Source of the DNA: Paulinella micropora
Taxonomy: Eukaryota; Cercozoa; Imbricatea; Euglyphida
DNA: 28,299 bases
Direction: 5' to 3'
Assembly (NCBI GenBank): GCA_009731375.1
Contig: BJOX01000245.1
Coordinates: 24,289 to 52,587 of the forward strand
A program made the translations under genes and the position numbers. Shown here one piece after another: positions 19,162 through 27,974 of this stretch (position 1 is the stretch's first letter; every line of letters begins with the position of its first letter). The notes under the pieces were generated by a model that was not told the origin of the DNA, ran no database searches, and was given only the letters and a program-made list of their open reading frames with translations.

Positions 19162-19755
19162 ATGCCAGACTACAAGCAAGGAAAGATTTATGCTCTTCGT
19201 TCTCACCAGACCGACCAAATATATATTGGTTCTACATTAAATGAACTACATAAAAGATTATATGCTCATAGGAAAGACTATGAACATAAAAATAAATATG
19301 TATCTTCTTTTGAGATTTTGAAATATGATGATAACTACATTGAACTTATTGAAATGTTTCCTTGTAATAACAGAATTGAACTTAGCAAGGGAGAAGGAGA
19401 AATAATAAGGCACACTGAAAATTGTGTTAATAAAAATATTGCAGGTAGAACTACAAAGGAATGGTGTGAAGACAATAAAGATTATATTAAACAATACAGA
19501 AAACAATGGAAAGAAGATAATAAAGAGGAAATAAAACAATACTTTAAGCAATGGAAAAAAGATAATGATGAAAAAATGAAGCAATACCAACTATCATACA
19601 AGCAACAAAATAACGATATATTAAATCAAAAAGCAAAAGAAAATATTGTATGTGAATGCGGGTTGTCTTACACTAGAAGAAATAAATCAACTCATCAAAA
19701 AGCAAATAAACATTTTGATAATCTAATAATTGGATTAAATGTACTAGGATATTAA
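19162..19755 (+). CDS. GIY-YIG endonuclease
   Basis: This 197-residue protein has a GIY-YIG nuclease fold, which cuts DNA and is common in large DNA viruses and mobile elements. The variant motif KIYAL (8-12) and YIGST (21-25) is present, with R32, E78 or E80 and N90 as likely catalytic residues. Residues about 98-165 hold three charged repeats of the type Q-W-K-x-D-N. The C-terminus has CEC and a spaced His pair (H-x5-H), resembling a small zinc-binding element. ATG 19162 is chosen because the domain starts at once after it; the frame is open upstream to a TTG at 19069. The gene is intact. Its 3' end may overlap the convergent, broken integrase by about 80 bases. Confidence 0.85.
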   Translation: MPDYKQGKIYALRSHQTDQIYIGSTLNELHKRLYAHRKDYEHKNKYVSSFEILKYDDNYIELIEMFPCNNRIELSKGEGEIIRHTENCVNKNIAGRTTKEWCEDNKDYIKQYRKQWKEDNKEEIKQYFKQWKKDNDEKMKQYQLSYKQQNNDILNQKAKENIVCECGLSYTRRNKSTHQKANKHFDNLIIGLNVLGY

Positions 19756-20737
19756 GATCCAATTTATCAACTTTCTTTTTTGATCGTGTTGAAGTTCTTA
19801 TATTATCGCTGTCAATACTTTCTCTTTTTAGTTGTTCTTTCGTTTTTTTCTCTTTTGTAATTTGTTTTACTTTTTCCGATAACTGCTCCTTCGGTTCTTC
19901 TTCTTTATGGTGCTCTTCAACATTAGTCTTTAATAATTCTGACGGTCTTACTAAGTCTTCTTCTGATAGTATAACTTTGAAGCCTTTCCGGCCCTTAACA
20001 TTAAATATAGTTTTACTGAATTGCTTGTCGCCTTTAGAAAAAATAGTTCTTTCTAATTCCTTTCTTACTCTTGTACCCTTAGGGAATTCATTAATTAAAG
20101 GATTTCTGTATATTTCTTGAGTGTTTTTTCAGTCCCTTCAAAAACATTAATCGGAACTGCTTTAATTGTTGTAAGATATGTTTTATTATAAGCATCAACA
20201 ACCTCATGAATAATAGGAACCCATTGAAAATTTTCATTAAATTACCATATTAAGTTTAATTCATTTCGTATTGTTCTAATAAACCTATCAATTATACACA
20301 TTGTTCTGTGATCGCCTACTTGGACAGTCCTATGTTCGATATTATTTTGTCTGAAATATTCAGCCACTTGTCCTTTGAATTCACCACCATTATCTGAAGT
20401 AATTCTTTCAGGAACTTTTTGGTAAATATTTTTTTAAACCTTTCTAAGACATAACCAGTTGTTTTATTTTTGACTGGCTCAATCCACCCACGACGGCTAT
20501 ATACATCAATAGCAACTAATCCAAAATTATAGTTAGCATTACCTTTCTTTGTTGCAACCTTTGACATATCCATTAAATCAATAAATACTTGACTTAGTGG
20601 TTTTGCTTCTGGTGATGTTATCGTGTTCCATATCTTAGCGGGCTTTGATTGAAAATGTATTTCTGCCACTTCTTCAAGTTTTTCTTTCCGCTCTGTCTGC
20701 TCAGGGTTTCTTGTTGCTGACTATGTTTGCTGTCCAT
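19673..20737 (-). pseudogene. Broken retroviral-type (rve) DDE integrase
   Basis: Integrases of this class insert element DNA into the host genome and are a hallmark of Polinton/Maverick-type and related viruses. One open part (20316-20669) holds VFIDLMDM (first Asp) and FGLVAIDVYSR. The second Asp (SDNGGEF, codon 20392-20394) lies in another frame. The third acidic site reads IIDRFIRT, with Asp in place of the usual Glu. A C-terminal SH3-like part (FSKTIFNVKGRKGFKV, then a charged tail) follows. Breaks are a frame change near 20670-20700, a frameshift at a T run near 20427, an in-frame TAA near 20243 and a frameshift near 20130. The start (20737) and end are approximate. It may be truly decayed or may contain indel errors. 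Confidence 0.8.
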
Positions 20738-20746
20738 TGTATATTA

Positions 20747-21264
20747 TTAGAATTTTAAAAACACTCTATCTATTTCATTATTTTTTTCTTTCTTAATTGG
20801 CTTCTCTGCTTGATTATAAACATTAACTGATATGTTTGACTTCTTTCCATTTCCTTTCTTAGATTTAGGCTTCGGCTCTTCTTCACTTTCTTCACTTTCG
20901 TTTTCGCTCTCATCAGGCTCAGGCACAGGCTTTTTATTTACTTTCTCTTTGCTTCCGCTTTCTTTCTTCTTATTTTCATTTTAGCAATCTTTTCAGCAAT
21001 GATATCAGTAAAATCACATTCTTCATCGCTATCACTGCTTTCTTCTGGTGTATCATCTTGGTCTTTTCCATTAATGATATCATTTGCAACACCCATTTCC
21101 GCCATGCGGTTAATCTTTTCCTCCATCTCTTCATCATCGCCTACATAAGCCTTTCTACACTTTGCTAATTTTTCTTTTGCTATTTCAACCTTATGTTGCT
21201 TTTTGCTCTTAATACTTTCCACGGCCTTACCCCAATTCTTGCGACTTGCTTCGGGAGACGGCAT
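20747..21264 (-). pseudogene. Acidic and Lys-rich hypothetical protein, frameshifted
   Basis: The first part (21264 to 20938) is about 108 residues, beginning MPSPEASRKNWGKAVESIKS, with coiled-coil-like Lys/Glu stretches and an acidic Ser/Asp block. A second frame continues a Glu/Ser/Lys-rich tail to a TAA at 20747-20749, ten bases before the integrase start. The lengths do not fit one frame, so at least one indel lies near 20950-20990. No family is recognised. Tandem placement before the integrase suggests co-transcription. Confidence 0.6.
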
Positions 21265-21323
21265 TTATACTAAGATTATTATATTTTAGTATTTTTTAAA
21301 TAAATAAATAAATAAATAATATA
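21265..21323. promoter_or_regulatory. Divergent AT-rich promoter region
   Basis: Fifty-nine bases, over 90% A/T, with AAAT repeats and TATA-like words. They separate the leftward integrase-side genes from the rightward structural-type genes. Confidence 0.5.
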
Positions 21324-24300
21324 ATGTCGCAATATAAATCATTACTCTGCTTGTCAGAAATCGCGACAGACAGCCTATCAATCGCCAACCTTGACTTAAC
21401 GAACACAAACATAGTGGGCTTAAATACAGACAGAGTGCCAGAAGATTCCGACCCAATAAATCTTTATTATACTGATGCGCGATTTGACGCACGTCTCGCT
21501 TTAAAATCAACAACAGACCTAAAAGAAGTGCTTAATTATTATTGGACTGATAACCGCTTTGACACACGTCTCGCTTTAAAATCAACAACTGACCTAAAAG
21601 AAGGACTTAATTATTATTGGACTGATAACCGCTTTGACACACGTCTCGCTTTAAAATCAACTACGGATATCAAAGAAGGAAGCAGTTTATACTACACAGA
21701 GCAACGAGTAAGGGATAATGACGAAGTCAAAGCCTCAACTCAACACCGCTCTAATACTTCCAATCCGCACCAAACCAGTTTATACAATTTGATAGATACA
21801 AACATATTTGCACAAGCGAGCGTTCAATACTTAACTTACAACGATGTAGAAGGCAAATGGAAGAATACAGCCCTTGGTTCAATTGATACACTTTCAGATG
21901 TGGTTATAACCGCACCAATAGCAATAGTTATCTAACATATAATTCAATAAACTGGGTAAATAAAACATTTCCGATAAATGTTGATGAAACAGGCAACATT
22001 AGTATGGGAAGGAAGAATATAACAGGAGTTAATTTACTAAATGACAAAGGTGTTGATAAATGGATATTTGAGCATAATGATAATAATAATAAGGTGTCAG
22101 CAGCTGGAAGTATAGACTCACATAGCGATGTGACGATAACAGGCTTTCCAGCAGATAACCAACTGATTATGTATAGCACGGGGCAATGGAGAAACACCAC
22201 ACCACCCTTTCTTAGATTAGATGGCACAGCCAGTATGACGGGAGGACTAAATATGGGTGGTTTTGCTATTTCAGGGGCTTCTACATATAATGGAATTAAT
22301 CTCGCTAATCTCGCAGTTGATGGTTCGGTGGTTAAACTAACAGGAGACCAAACCATAGCGGGTATTAAAACATTCAGCAGTATAATAAATGCGAGTGCGG
22401 GGATTGATATGAAAAGCCAAAGCATAACACATGTTAATCTTGTTGATGGCGTGGATGTTTCCGTTCTTGATACTTCGGTGGTTAAACTAACAGGAGACCA
22501 AACCATAGCAGGGAATAAAAAATTTACATCAACTTTAGAAGTAAGTGGTTCGTCCAATCCTACTACTTTTGACTGCATTGGCATAGCCTTTGATACANNN
22601 NNNNNNNAAGTGGTTCGTCAAATCCTACTACTTTTGATGGCATTTGCATAGCCTTTGATACAAAAATAGGAATGATTGCAGCACAAAAAACAGCAACAGC
22701 GACTTGGTATCCGATACAAATAACTGGTTCGTATGTAGAGTTATATTCAGGTAATACTTTAATTATAACCGCAACTGGAACAACATTAAGTTTGAATAAC
22801 AACAAAATAACAAACTTAGCCACACCATCAGCAACAACGGACGGAGCAAACAAAAGTTATGTGATACATTAGACTGGCAAAATGTGAAACTAACAAGAAA
22901 CCAAACCATAGCAGGAATTAAGACATATAGCAGTGGCGTTGAAATAACGGGAAATTCAATCAATTCAACAACAAATGGCACATTTATCGTTTTCAATTCT
23001 ACCAGTAATATCGGTTCTATCGCTACTTTGGATATGAAAACTGCAACATATTACAACTTTGAAATTTCTGCGAAAAAAATAAGTTTTATTATTGACGGGA
23101 CGTTTGTTTCGTGGTTTAATGCTACTGGCTTAGATTGTAATAGTAGTCGGATCGTTAATCTAGGAGCACCACAAAATGCGAATGACGCGGTAAATAGGCA
23201 ATATCTGGATGACAATTGTGTGAAACTAACAACAGACCAAACCATAACAGGAAGTAAAACATTCAACGGGGCGAGCACTACGATAAAATATCTAACTTTA
23301 ACGAACAATGCCGATTTTAATAATCAAACTATCACAAATGGTGGAAATATAACATATAATGGGGCGAGGATATTAAACCAAAATGGAGAAGATATATTCT
23401 TTTCACAGACATCAGGAGATTATCAGTATTTCTTATTTACTGTAAATACTGCTACAAGTGGAACCGCGAACCAACGAGGTTATGTATTTACGAATGTAGC
23501 ATTTGATGCAAAAGGGGTGGGACTTTATATTTCAAAACTTTTGGATAATAAAAGTGCTTCGTCTGACATTGTCCGTTTTAACAATGCTGGCGGTATGCGG
23601 TTTTATGGTGCTTTGGATATGAACTCAAACAACATAACAAGTGCTGGAACAATAACGGGAACTACAATTACTTCAACCGCAGGTATATCAACGACGACAC
23701 TAACGGCGAGTGGATTAATAACTGCAAATGCTGGTATATCAACAACCACATTAACAACGAGCGACAATATAGTAGTAGGTGCTGGAAAAAAAGTGTTTTC
23801 ATAGATAGGTCAGGATATACAAACACGAATAACAAATTAGTTTTGTGGGATGGTGGAACAGGCTCCACGACTGCTTTTAATGGATTTGGTATTAAACTAG
23901 ACACAATGATGTACAATGCTAATGCTACAACTGATAATCACATATTTTACTATGGTGCCACAAATGAATTATTTAGAATTGGTAATGCGAGAATTACTGC
24001 TTCAAAGGCAATAACGGCAAATGCTGGGATATCTGTTGTTAAGAGCACAGTCGACATACGCGGGGAAGCAAGAAGTGGATCTCATGCTACACCAGTTGGA
24101 TTATATGTCACAGCCAATCTCGGCCAATCTTCTGCTGGTGTTGAATTCAGACACAGCAACGGGACACAGGGAGTTGGTTTTGGTTATAATTCAATATGTG
24201 CTACGGGAAGCAGTACTAATCAGGACTTAAATTTTTATGCGAGGGGGACTGGTGTAATCTATGCTCAGAGTGATACAAGCATGACGACAGCATCCAGTGG

Positions 24301-24870
24301 ATTTTTAACATTAAGAAAAAGACCATCAAATACGACTAACCCTCAAATATGTATGAAAGCAGGAGATTCTTCAGGTTATGCGGTGGTAATGAATACAGGT
24401 GGATTATTACATGCTTGGTCGACTTCATTATCAAATGGTGAAAACAATACGGGTTATGTTTATTTGAATGCGGGAGCAAATACATGGTCTTCTGGTTCAG
24501 ACAGGAGATTAAAATCAGATATTAAAACACTAGACTGTGAGGGATGTTGTGAGAAATTAATGAAACTTAATTGTTGCTCATATTACTGGAAATCAGACGA
24601 GAAAAAAGAAAAAAAGAGCCACGGATTTATCGCCGACGAGGTTAAAAAAATATTTCCAGAATTTTTATCTGNNNNNNNNNNAACGGAAAAAACATCCTTG
24701 AAGGAGTATCATATATGGAATTTATACCAATACTGGTTAGTGCTTTTCAACACATGGCGGAAAAGGTAGTTAATTTAGAAAAAGAAAATAAACTTTTACT
24801 TAATATACTACCAGACCAAACCAACCAATTAGCAGAAATCAGAGTGACCGTTCTTGATAATGTCAAATAA
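21324..24870 (+). pseudogene. Long fibre protein with tandem repeats and C-terminal S74 chaperone, broken
   Basis: This is a host-recognition-type fibre, normally a trimer. The N-terminus (21324-21935) contains about four copies of a 24-residue unit of the type YYTDxRFDTRLALKSTTDLK. The middle has four V-K-L-T-x-x-Q-T-I-x-G-x-K-x-[FY] repeats (from about 22330, 22480, 22880 and 23220). The C-terminus is an intramolecular chaperone peptidase S74 domain. Its SDRRLK holds the Ser-Lys dyad at the predicted self-cleavage site, followed by HGFIADEV and a coiled coil (EKVVNLEKEN). Reading frame changes occur near 21925, at the gap 22599-22608, near 22863, near 23803 and at the gap 24672-24681. The intact product would be about 1,180 residues. 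The family call is strong. Whether breaks are biological or assembly errors is open. Confidence 0.85.
22540..22662 (+). repeat. Near-duplicate sequence on both sides of a 10-base gap
   Basis: About 55 bases before and after the Ns are nearly identical ('cctactacttttga' and 'tagcctttgataca' occur in both). This may be a collapsed tandem repeat of the fibre or overlapping contig ends that were not merged. Confidence 0.8.
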
Positions 24871-25213
24871 TACAACTAGACTTCACAGACCCCCACCTAA
24901 TATGGATATGGATGGCGAACCAACTCCAGAATTAAAGTCTCGTGTTCTTGAAGTCGAACTAAAGACTGAGGAAAAAAAAATAGAGCACGAATTGGAAGAT
25001 AACTGGAATTGTTGTTGTATAAAAAACAGACCGACAGATAGCCGACTTATTAAATACTTATTTCAAATGGGTATCATTATTGCCATTATAGCCCTTTGTA
25101 TCGTGAGGCTATCTGAAAAGAACTTGCCGTGCGAGGTTGCTAATACTTATGTCGGAATTTTGACCTTACTCATAGGAATTTGCCTTCCATCGCCTTCTAG
25201 TTCAAAGAAATGA
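24860..25213 (+). CDS. Small two-TM membrane protein
   Basis: 117 residues. The ATG at 24860 overlaps the fibre stop by 11 bases. The N-terminal 50 residues are hydrophilic (Pro-rich, then a Glu/Lys helix), then comes a CCC cluster at 51-53. Hydrophobic segments lie at about 63-84 and 93-110, with a Ser/Lys tail. Tight overlap with the fibre gene suggests coupled expression and possibly a membrane or virion role. No named family is recognised. Confidence 0.7.
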   Translation: MSNNTTRLHRPPPNMDMDGEPTPELKSRVLEVELKTEEKKIEHELEDNWNCCCIKNRPTDSRLIKYLFQMGIIIAIIALCIVRLSEKNLPCEVANTYVGILTLLIGICLPSPSSSKK

Positions 25214-25264
25214 TATTTTACTCATGTCTTCGTAAAACATCGTCCACCATTAAAGTATAGAAAC

Positions 25265-25317
25265 GATGTTTGAGAATAAGCGAGAGTGCGTAGCACGAAG
25301 CGCAATTCTCAAATATC
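25265..25317. terminator. Nested hairpin after the two-TM gene
   Basis: A 13-base inverted repeat (gatgtttgagaat and attctcaaatatc, 12 of 13 pairing) encloses AGCG/GCGC-like and GTGC/GCAC inner pairs. It lies about 50 bases after a stop codon and at the end of a possible opposite-strand gene. A 3'-end processing or termination structure is plausible but unproven. Confidence 0.4.
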
Positions 25318-25563
25318 AAAGAAATGAACACTCGTATAAATGTATTTTATACCAAGAACTATCTCCGGCACAGATTAAAGGAATGGCTTCATCAAAACTA
25401 ACACACCAATCACTCATAGGCTTATACATACATTTAAATTTAGTTTCTATTCCTTGCTTTATACAATAAACACAACTCTCATTTTTTTTTCGCTTACCCG
25501 TGAGTAAAAGTCGCAGGCAGTCCGACCTAACACAGACCACATAAACAAGAATATTAAAATCAT
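25316..25563 (-). pseudogene. Possible small Cys-rich protein with N-terminal hydrophobic segment, frameshifted
   Basis: An ATG at 25563 opens a hydrophobic stretch (MILIFLFMWSVLG). After a nine-A run (25482-25490), another frame continues with a CVYC pair and several more cysteines to a TGA at 25316. It would fill the largest space in the block on the opposite strand. No family is recognised and it may be fortuitous. Confidence 0.3.
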
Positions 25564-25585
25564 TTTTTTATATTATACAAAATAT

Positions 25586-25951
25586 ATGATGAGTGAGTTC
25601 AAAAACCAAAAGATTATTTTTCTGAGCAATGATTTTGCTGGAGGAAGCAAAACATTTAATAAAAATATCCAAATGTCATTCACACCCACCAAAATGAATG
25701 TAAAATTTATCCACTATATGAACGACCAGACAGAGACAAAAACCAGAATTCTTTATATGGACAGAATTTGAATTATTGGAACATTTGCGGACAGCACCAC
25801 AGCAAACATTTCAAATCTCGGTTATAATTTGGGTGTCGTTGGATGGACAGACGGACAATATACATTTAAAGTCCTTGAAACTGACAGCGGAAATATTAAC
25901 ACAGGAAATTTAGCAGGCCGAATTGTTGTGTGTTTGGAATTCGTTGCTTAA
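25586..25951 (+). pseudogene. Small beta-rich hypothetical protein with internal TGA
   Basis: Open from ATG 25586 (or 25589) to TAA 25949-25951, except for an in-frame TGA at 25769-25771. The two halves have the same frame. A single G-to-A change of a Trp codon would explain the stop. The composition (Thr, Asn, Gly, Phe, few charges) suggests a small beta-sheet structural protein. It sits nine bases before the ATPase gene. The family is unknown. Confidence 0.6.
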
Positions 25952-25959
25952 TATATAAG

Positions 25960-26763
25960 ATGATGAAGATTAATAATGTCAAGGTGAAGCCAGTAAAACA
26001 AGAGTGGGATGGAAACAAAAAAGCAAAAGGTTATAAATTATTCAATGAGCCGTATGCTAACATATTTTTGCTTGCCCGTAAGAAGAGCGGTAAAACGACA
26101 GCACTGTTTGAAATACTGAAACGGACAACAGACAGAAAAACCCGTATTGTAATTATTGCTTCAACAATTCACAAGGACTACATTTATAAAGCAATGGTTA
26201 AGCACTTTAAGAACAGAGGCAACCCGATGGCAATATATACCTTTCTTAAATCAGATGGTGTAAATGTCATTGATTATGAGTTAGACAAACTGAACAGACA
26301 TGACGAGCAACACGAAGGAGAAGTAAAACAAGACAAAGAAGAAATAGAGAAACCACAATTTTTATACTTTGGAAAAGAAAGGAAACAGAGCGCCGCGGAG
26401 GCACCAAAAGAACGACCCAGCAAGTATATTTCTCCAGAGGTTGTTTTTGTTTTGGACGATTTAGGGAGCGGATTAAGAGACAAGTCCGTAAGTGATTTGT
26501 TAAAAAAGAACAGACACTATAAAAGTAAGGTTATTATGTCTAGTCAGTATTTGAACGACCTACGGCCAGAAGCCATTAAGCAGTTAGATTATTTATTAAT
26601 CTTTCCAAGCCAGTCTCAGGACAAAATGGAACTCGTGTATAAACACTTAGACTTATCTTTTGACTTTGATTACTTTCTTCAAAAGTATCACGAAGCAACA
26701 AAGGAGAGATTTAATTTTCTTTATGTCTCAAGTGTTGATGATGAGTTAAGAAAAAATTTCTGA
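25960..26763 (+). CDS. A32/FtsK-HerA-type packaging ATPase
   Basis: This 267-residue ATPase of the kind that drives genome packaging into virions is found in nucleocytoplasmic large DNA viruses, virophages, Polintons and Polinton-like viruses. Walker A is RKKSGKT (40-46), Walker B is VVFVLDDL (161-168), and a downstream Ser-Ser-Gln sensor (SSQYLNDLRPEAIKQL, about 194-209) is typical of the group. The loop 110-155 is charged and variable. Two adjacent ATGs (25960 and 25963) follow ATATATAAG. The gene is intact, unlike its neighbours on the left, and is the best evidence that the block derives from a virion-forming element. Confidence 0.88.
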   Translation: MMKINNVKVKPVKQEWDGNKKAKGYKLFNEPYANIFLLARKKSGKTTALFEILKRTTDRKTRIVIIASTIHKDYIYKAMVKHFKNRGNPMAIYTFLKSDGVNVIDYELDKLNRHDEQHEGEVKQDKEEIEKPQFLYFGKERKQSAAEAPKERPSKYISPEVVFVLDDLGSGLRDKSVSDLLKKNRHYKSKVIMSSQYLNDLRPEAIKQLDYLLIFPSQSQDKMELVYKHLDLSFDFDYFLQKYHEATKERFNFLYVSSVDDELRKNF

Positions 26764-26816
26764 CAAAGATTTAAATAACATTTTTAGAATTAATAAATAT
26801 TTTTTTTCATAGTATA

Positions 26817-27143
26817 ATGATAGTGAAGACAACTCGTGTTGAAGTCATTCCAACAATCGGCAAACGAACTATTAACTCAAGCACAAATATGGCTGGAGGT
26901 AAAAAGAAAACTGGACGGAAGAAGAAGCAAGGAGGCAAGGGACAGGCTGGCGGTAAAATTAACTGGCAAAAAGTTGGGAAAACCGCAATGGCTGTTGATA
27001 AATTTCTTCGCAATAATAAGTTAATCTCTAGGACTGCGGGAGCATTAAGTAGCGTCGGGGTACCTTACGCTGGTAGTGTTGGTGCTGTAGCATCAAGACT
27101 GGGTTATGGTAAGCAGAGAGGACGTGGGGCTTTGAAGTTTTAA
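26817..27143 (+). CDS. Small Lys/Gly-rich basic protein
   Basis: 108 residues from ATG 26817, or 84 from ATG 26889 (MAGGKKKTGRKKKQGGKGQ). The second start is attractive because the basic stretch begins there. A Lys/Gly-rich N-terminal part is followed by a Gly/Ala/Val-rich segment (VGVPYAGSVGAVASRLGYG) and the ending RGRGALKF. The composition suits a DNA-binding or minor virion protein. That role is inferred from composition and place, not from a recognised domain. Confidence 0.7.
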   Translation: MIVKTTRVEVIPTIGKRTINSSTNMAGGKKKTGRKKKQGGKGQAGGKINWQKVGKTAMAVDKFLRNNKLISRTAGALSSVGVPYAGSVGAVASRLGYGKQRGRGALKF

Positions 27144-27194
27144 TGACATTTTGTTTGAAATTATGAGGAAATATTTTTTGTTTGTTTATATACA

Positions 27195-27974
27195 ATGGTC
27201 GTCAAGAAAGCGAAGAAACAGAAATTAAGACCCCCGCGGGTTTATAGGAATAAGAGCGGGAAGCCGTATATTATCCAGAAGGGTAAAAAATATTATCTTA
27301 ATTTCGGTAAAAAGACAAATGATATGAGCACACTTCAAATCGTTAAACTTTTTATGAAATACTTAAGCAGACCAAAAGCGAAGAAAAAAACAAAGAAGGA
27401 AGACTTGCGAAAAGTCCAGAGTTTGTCGGAGATTGAGCAGAATACGAGAACAGCCATTACTGACCACTTAGACAAACTCAGAAAGGAGAAATACGAAAAG
27501 ATTGATGAGATAGACCAAAAAGAGAAAAAAGCACGAGTTGATGCTGAAGAAGAAAAGAAGAGGCAAGAAAAAAAAGACATAGCAGATGCTAAGGAAAGGC
27601 AGGATGAGTTAGCAAGGATACACCGCAATGAACTATCCGATATCAAGGAACGACAAGAACAAAAAGCCAGAGAACTAAGAAGGGAGCAAAAACTCATAGA
27701 TGATGTAAAATATGAAGAAGACAGAAAAAATAGGATACAAGCATTACCACAGCTACCACAATATCAATATATTATGCCACCACAAGAACAACAGGCACAC
27801 CCAGAGGTAAAAGTTAAACCAAATAAAGAATTTGAAGACTATAAAAAATTAATCATAAATTCTGGAGTTTTTACTCAAGCAGATATAACTAAACATTCGA
27901 CAATCTTGGGGGTATCCCTTTTTCCGAAATTTTCCATGAAGTATATGGACTTTTTTGAAAACGTGTGGAAATGA
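27195..27974 (+). CDS. Coiled-coil protein of unknown function
   Basis: 259 residues from an ATG preceded by TATATACA. The N-terminus is basic with VYRNKSGKPYIIQKGKKYYL (16-35), a short beta-like module. Residues about 75-185 form a long Lys/Glu/Arg/Asp coiled coil, followed by a Pro/Gln-rich hinge (LPQLPQYQYIMPPQEQQ) and a folded-looking C-terminus ending FFENVWK. It is intact and the last recognised gene of the block. No family is recognised. Confidence 0.75.
   Translation: MVVKKAKKQKLRPPRVYRNKSGKPYIIQKGKKYYLNFGKKTNDMSTLQIVKLFMKYLSRPKAKKKTKKEDLRKVQSLSEIEQNTRTAITDHLDKLRKEKYEKIDEIDQKEKKARVDAEEEKKRQEKKDIADAKERQDELARIHRNELSDIKERQEQKARELRREQKLIDDVKYEEDRKNRIQALPQLPQYQYIMPPQEQQAHPEVKVKPNKEFEDYKKLIINSGVFTQADITKHSTILGVSLFPKFSMKYMDFFENVWK

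Noticed and set aside
25586-26763. TGA read as an amino acid in the viral block
   Set aside because: The ATPase gene ends with TGA at a sensible point and no other internal TGA occurs in intact genes; a point mutation is simpler.
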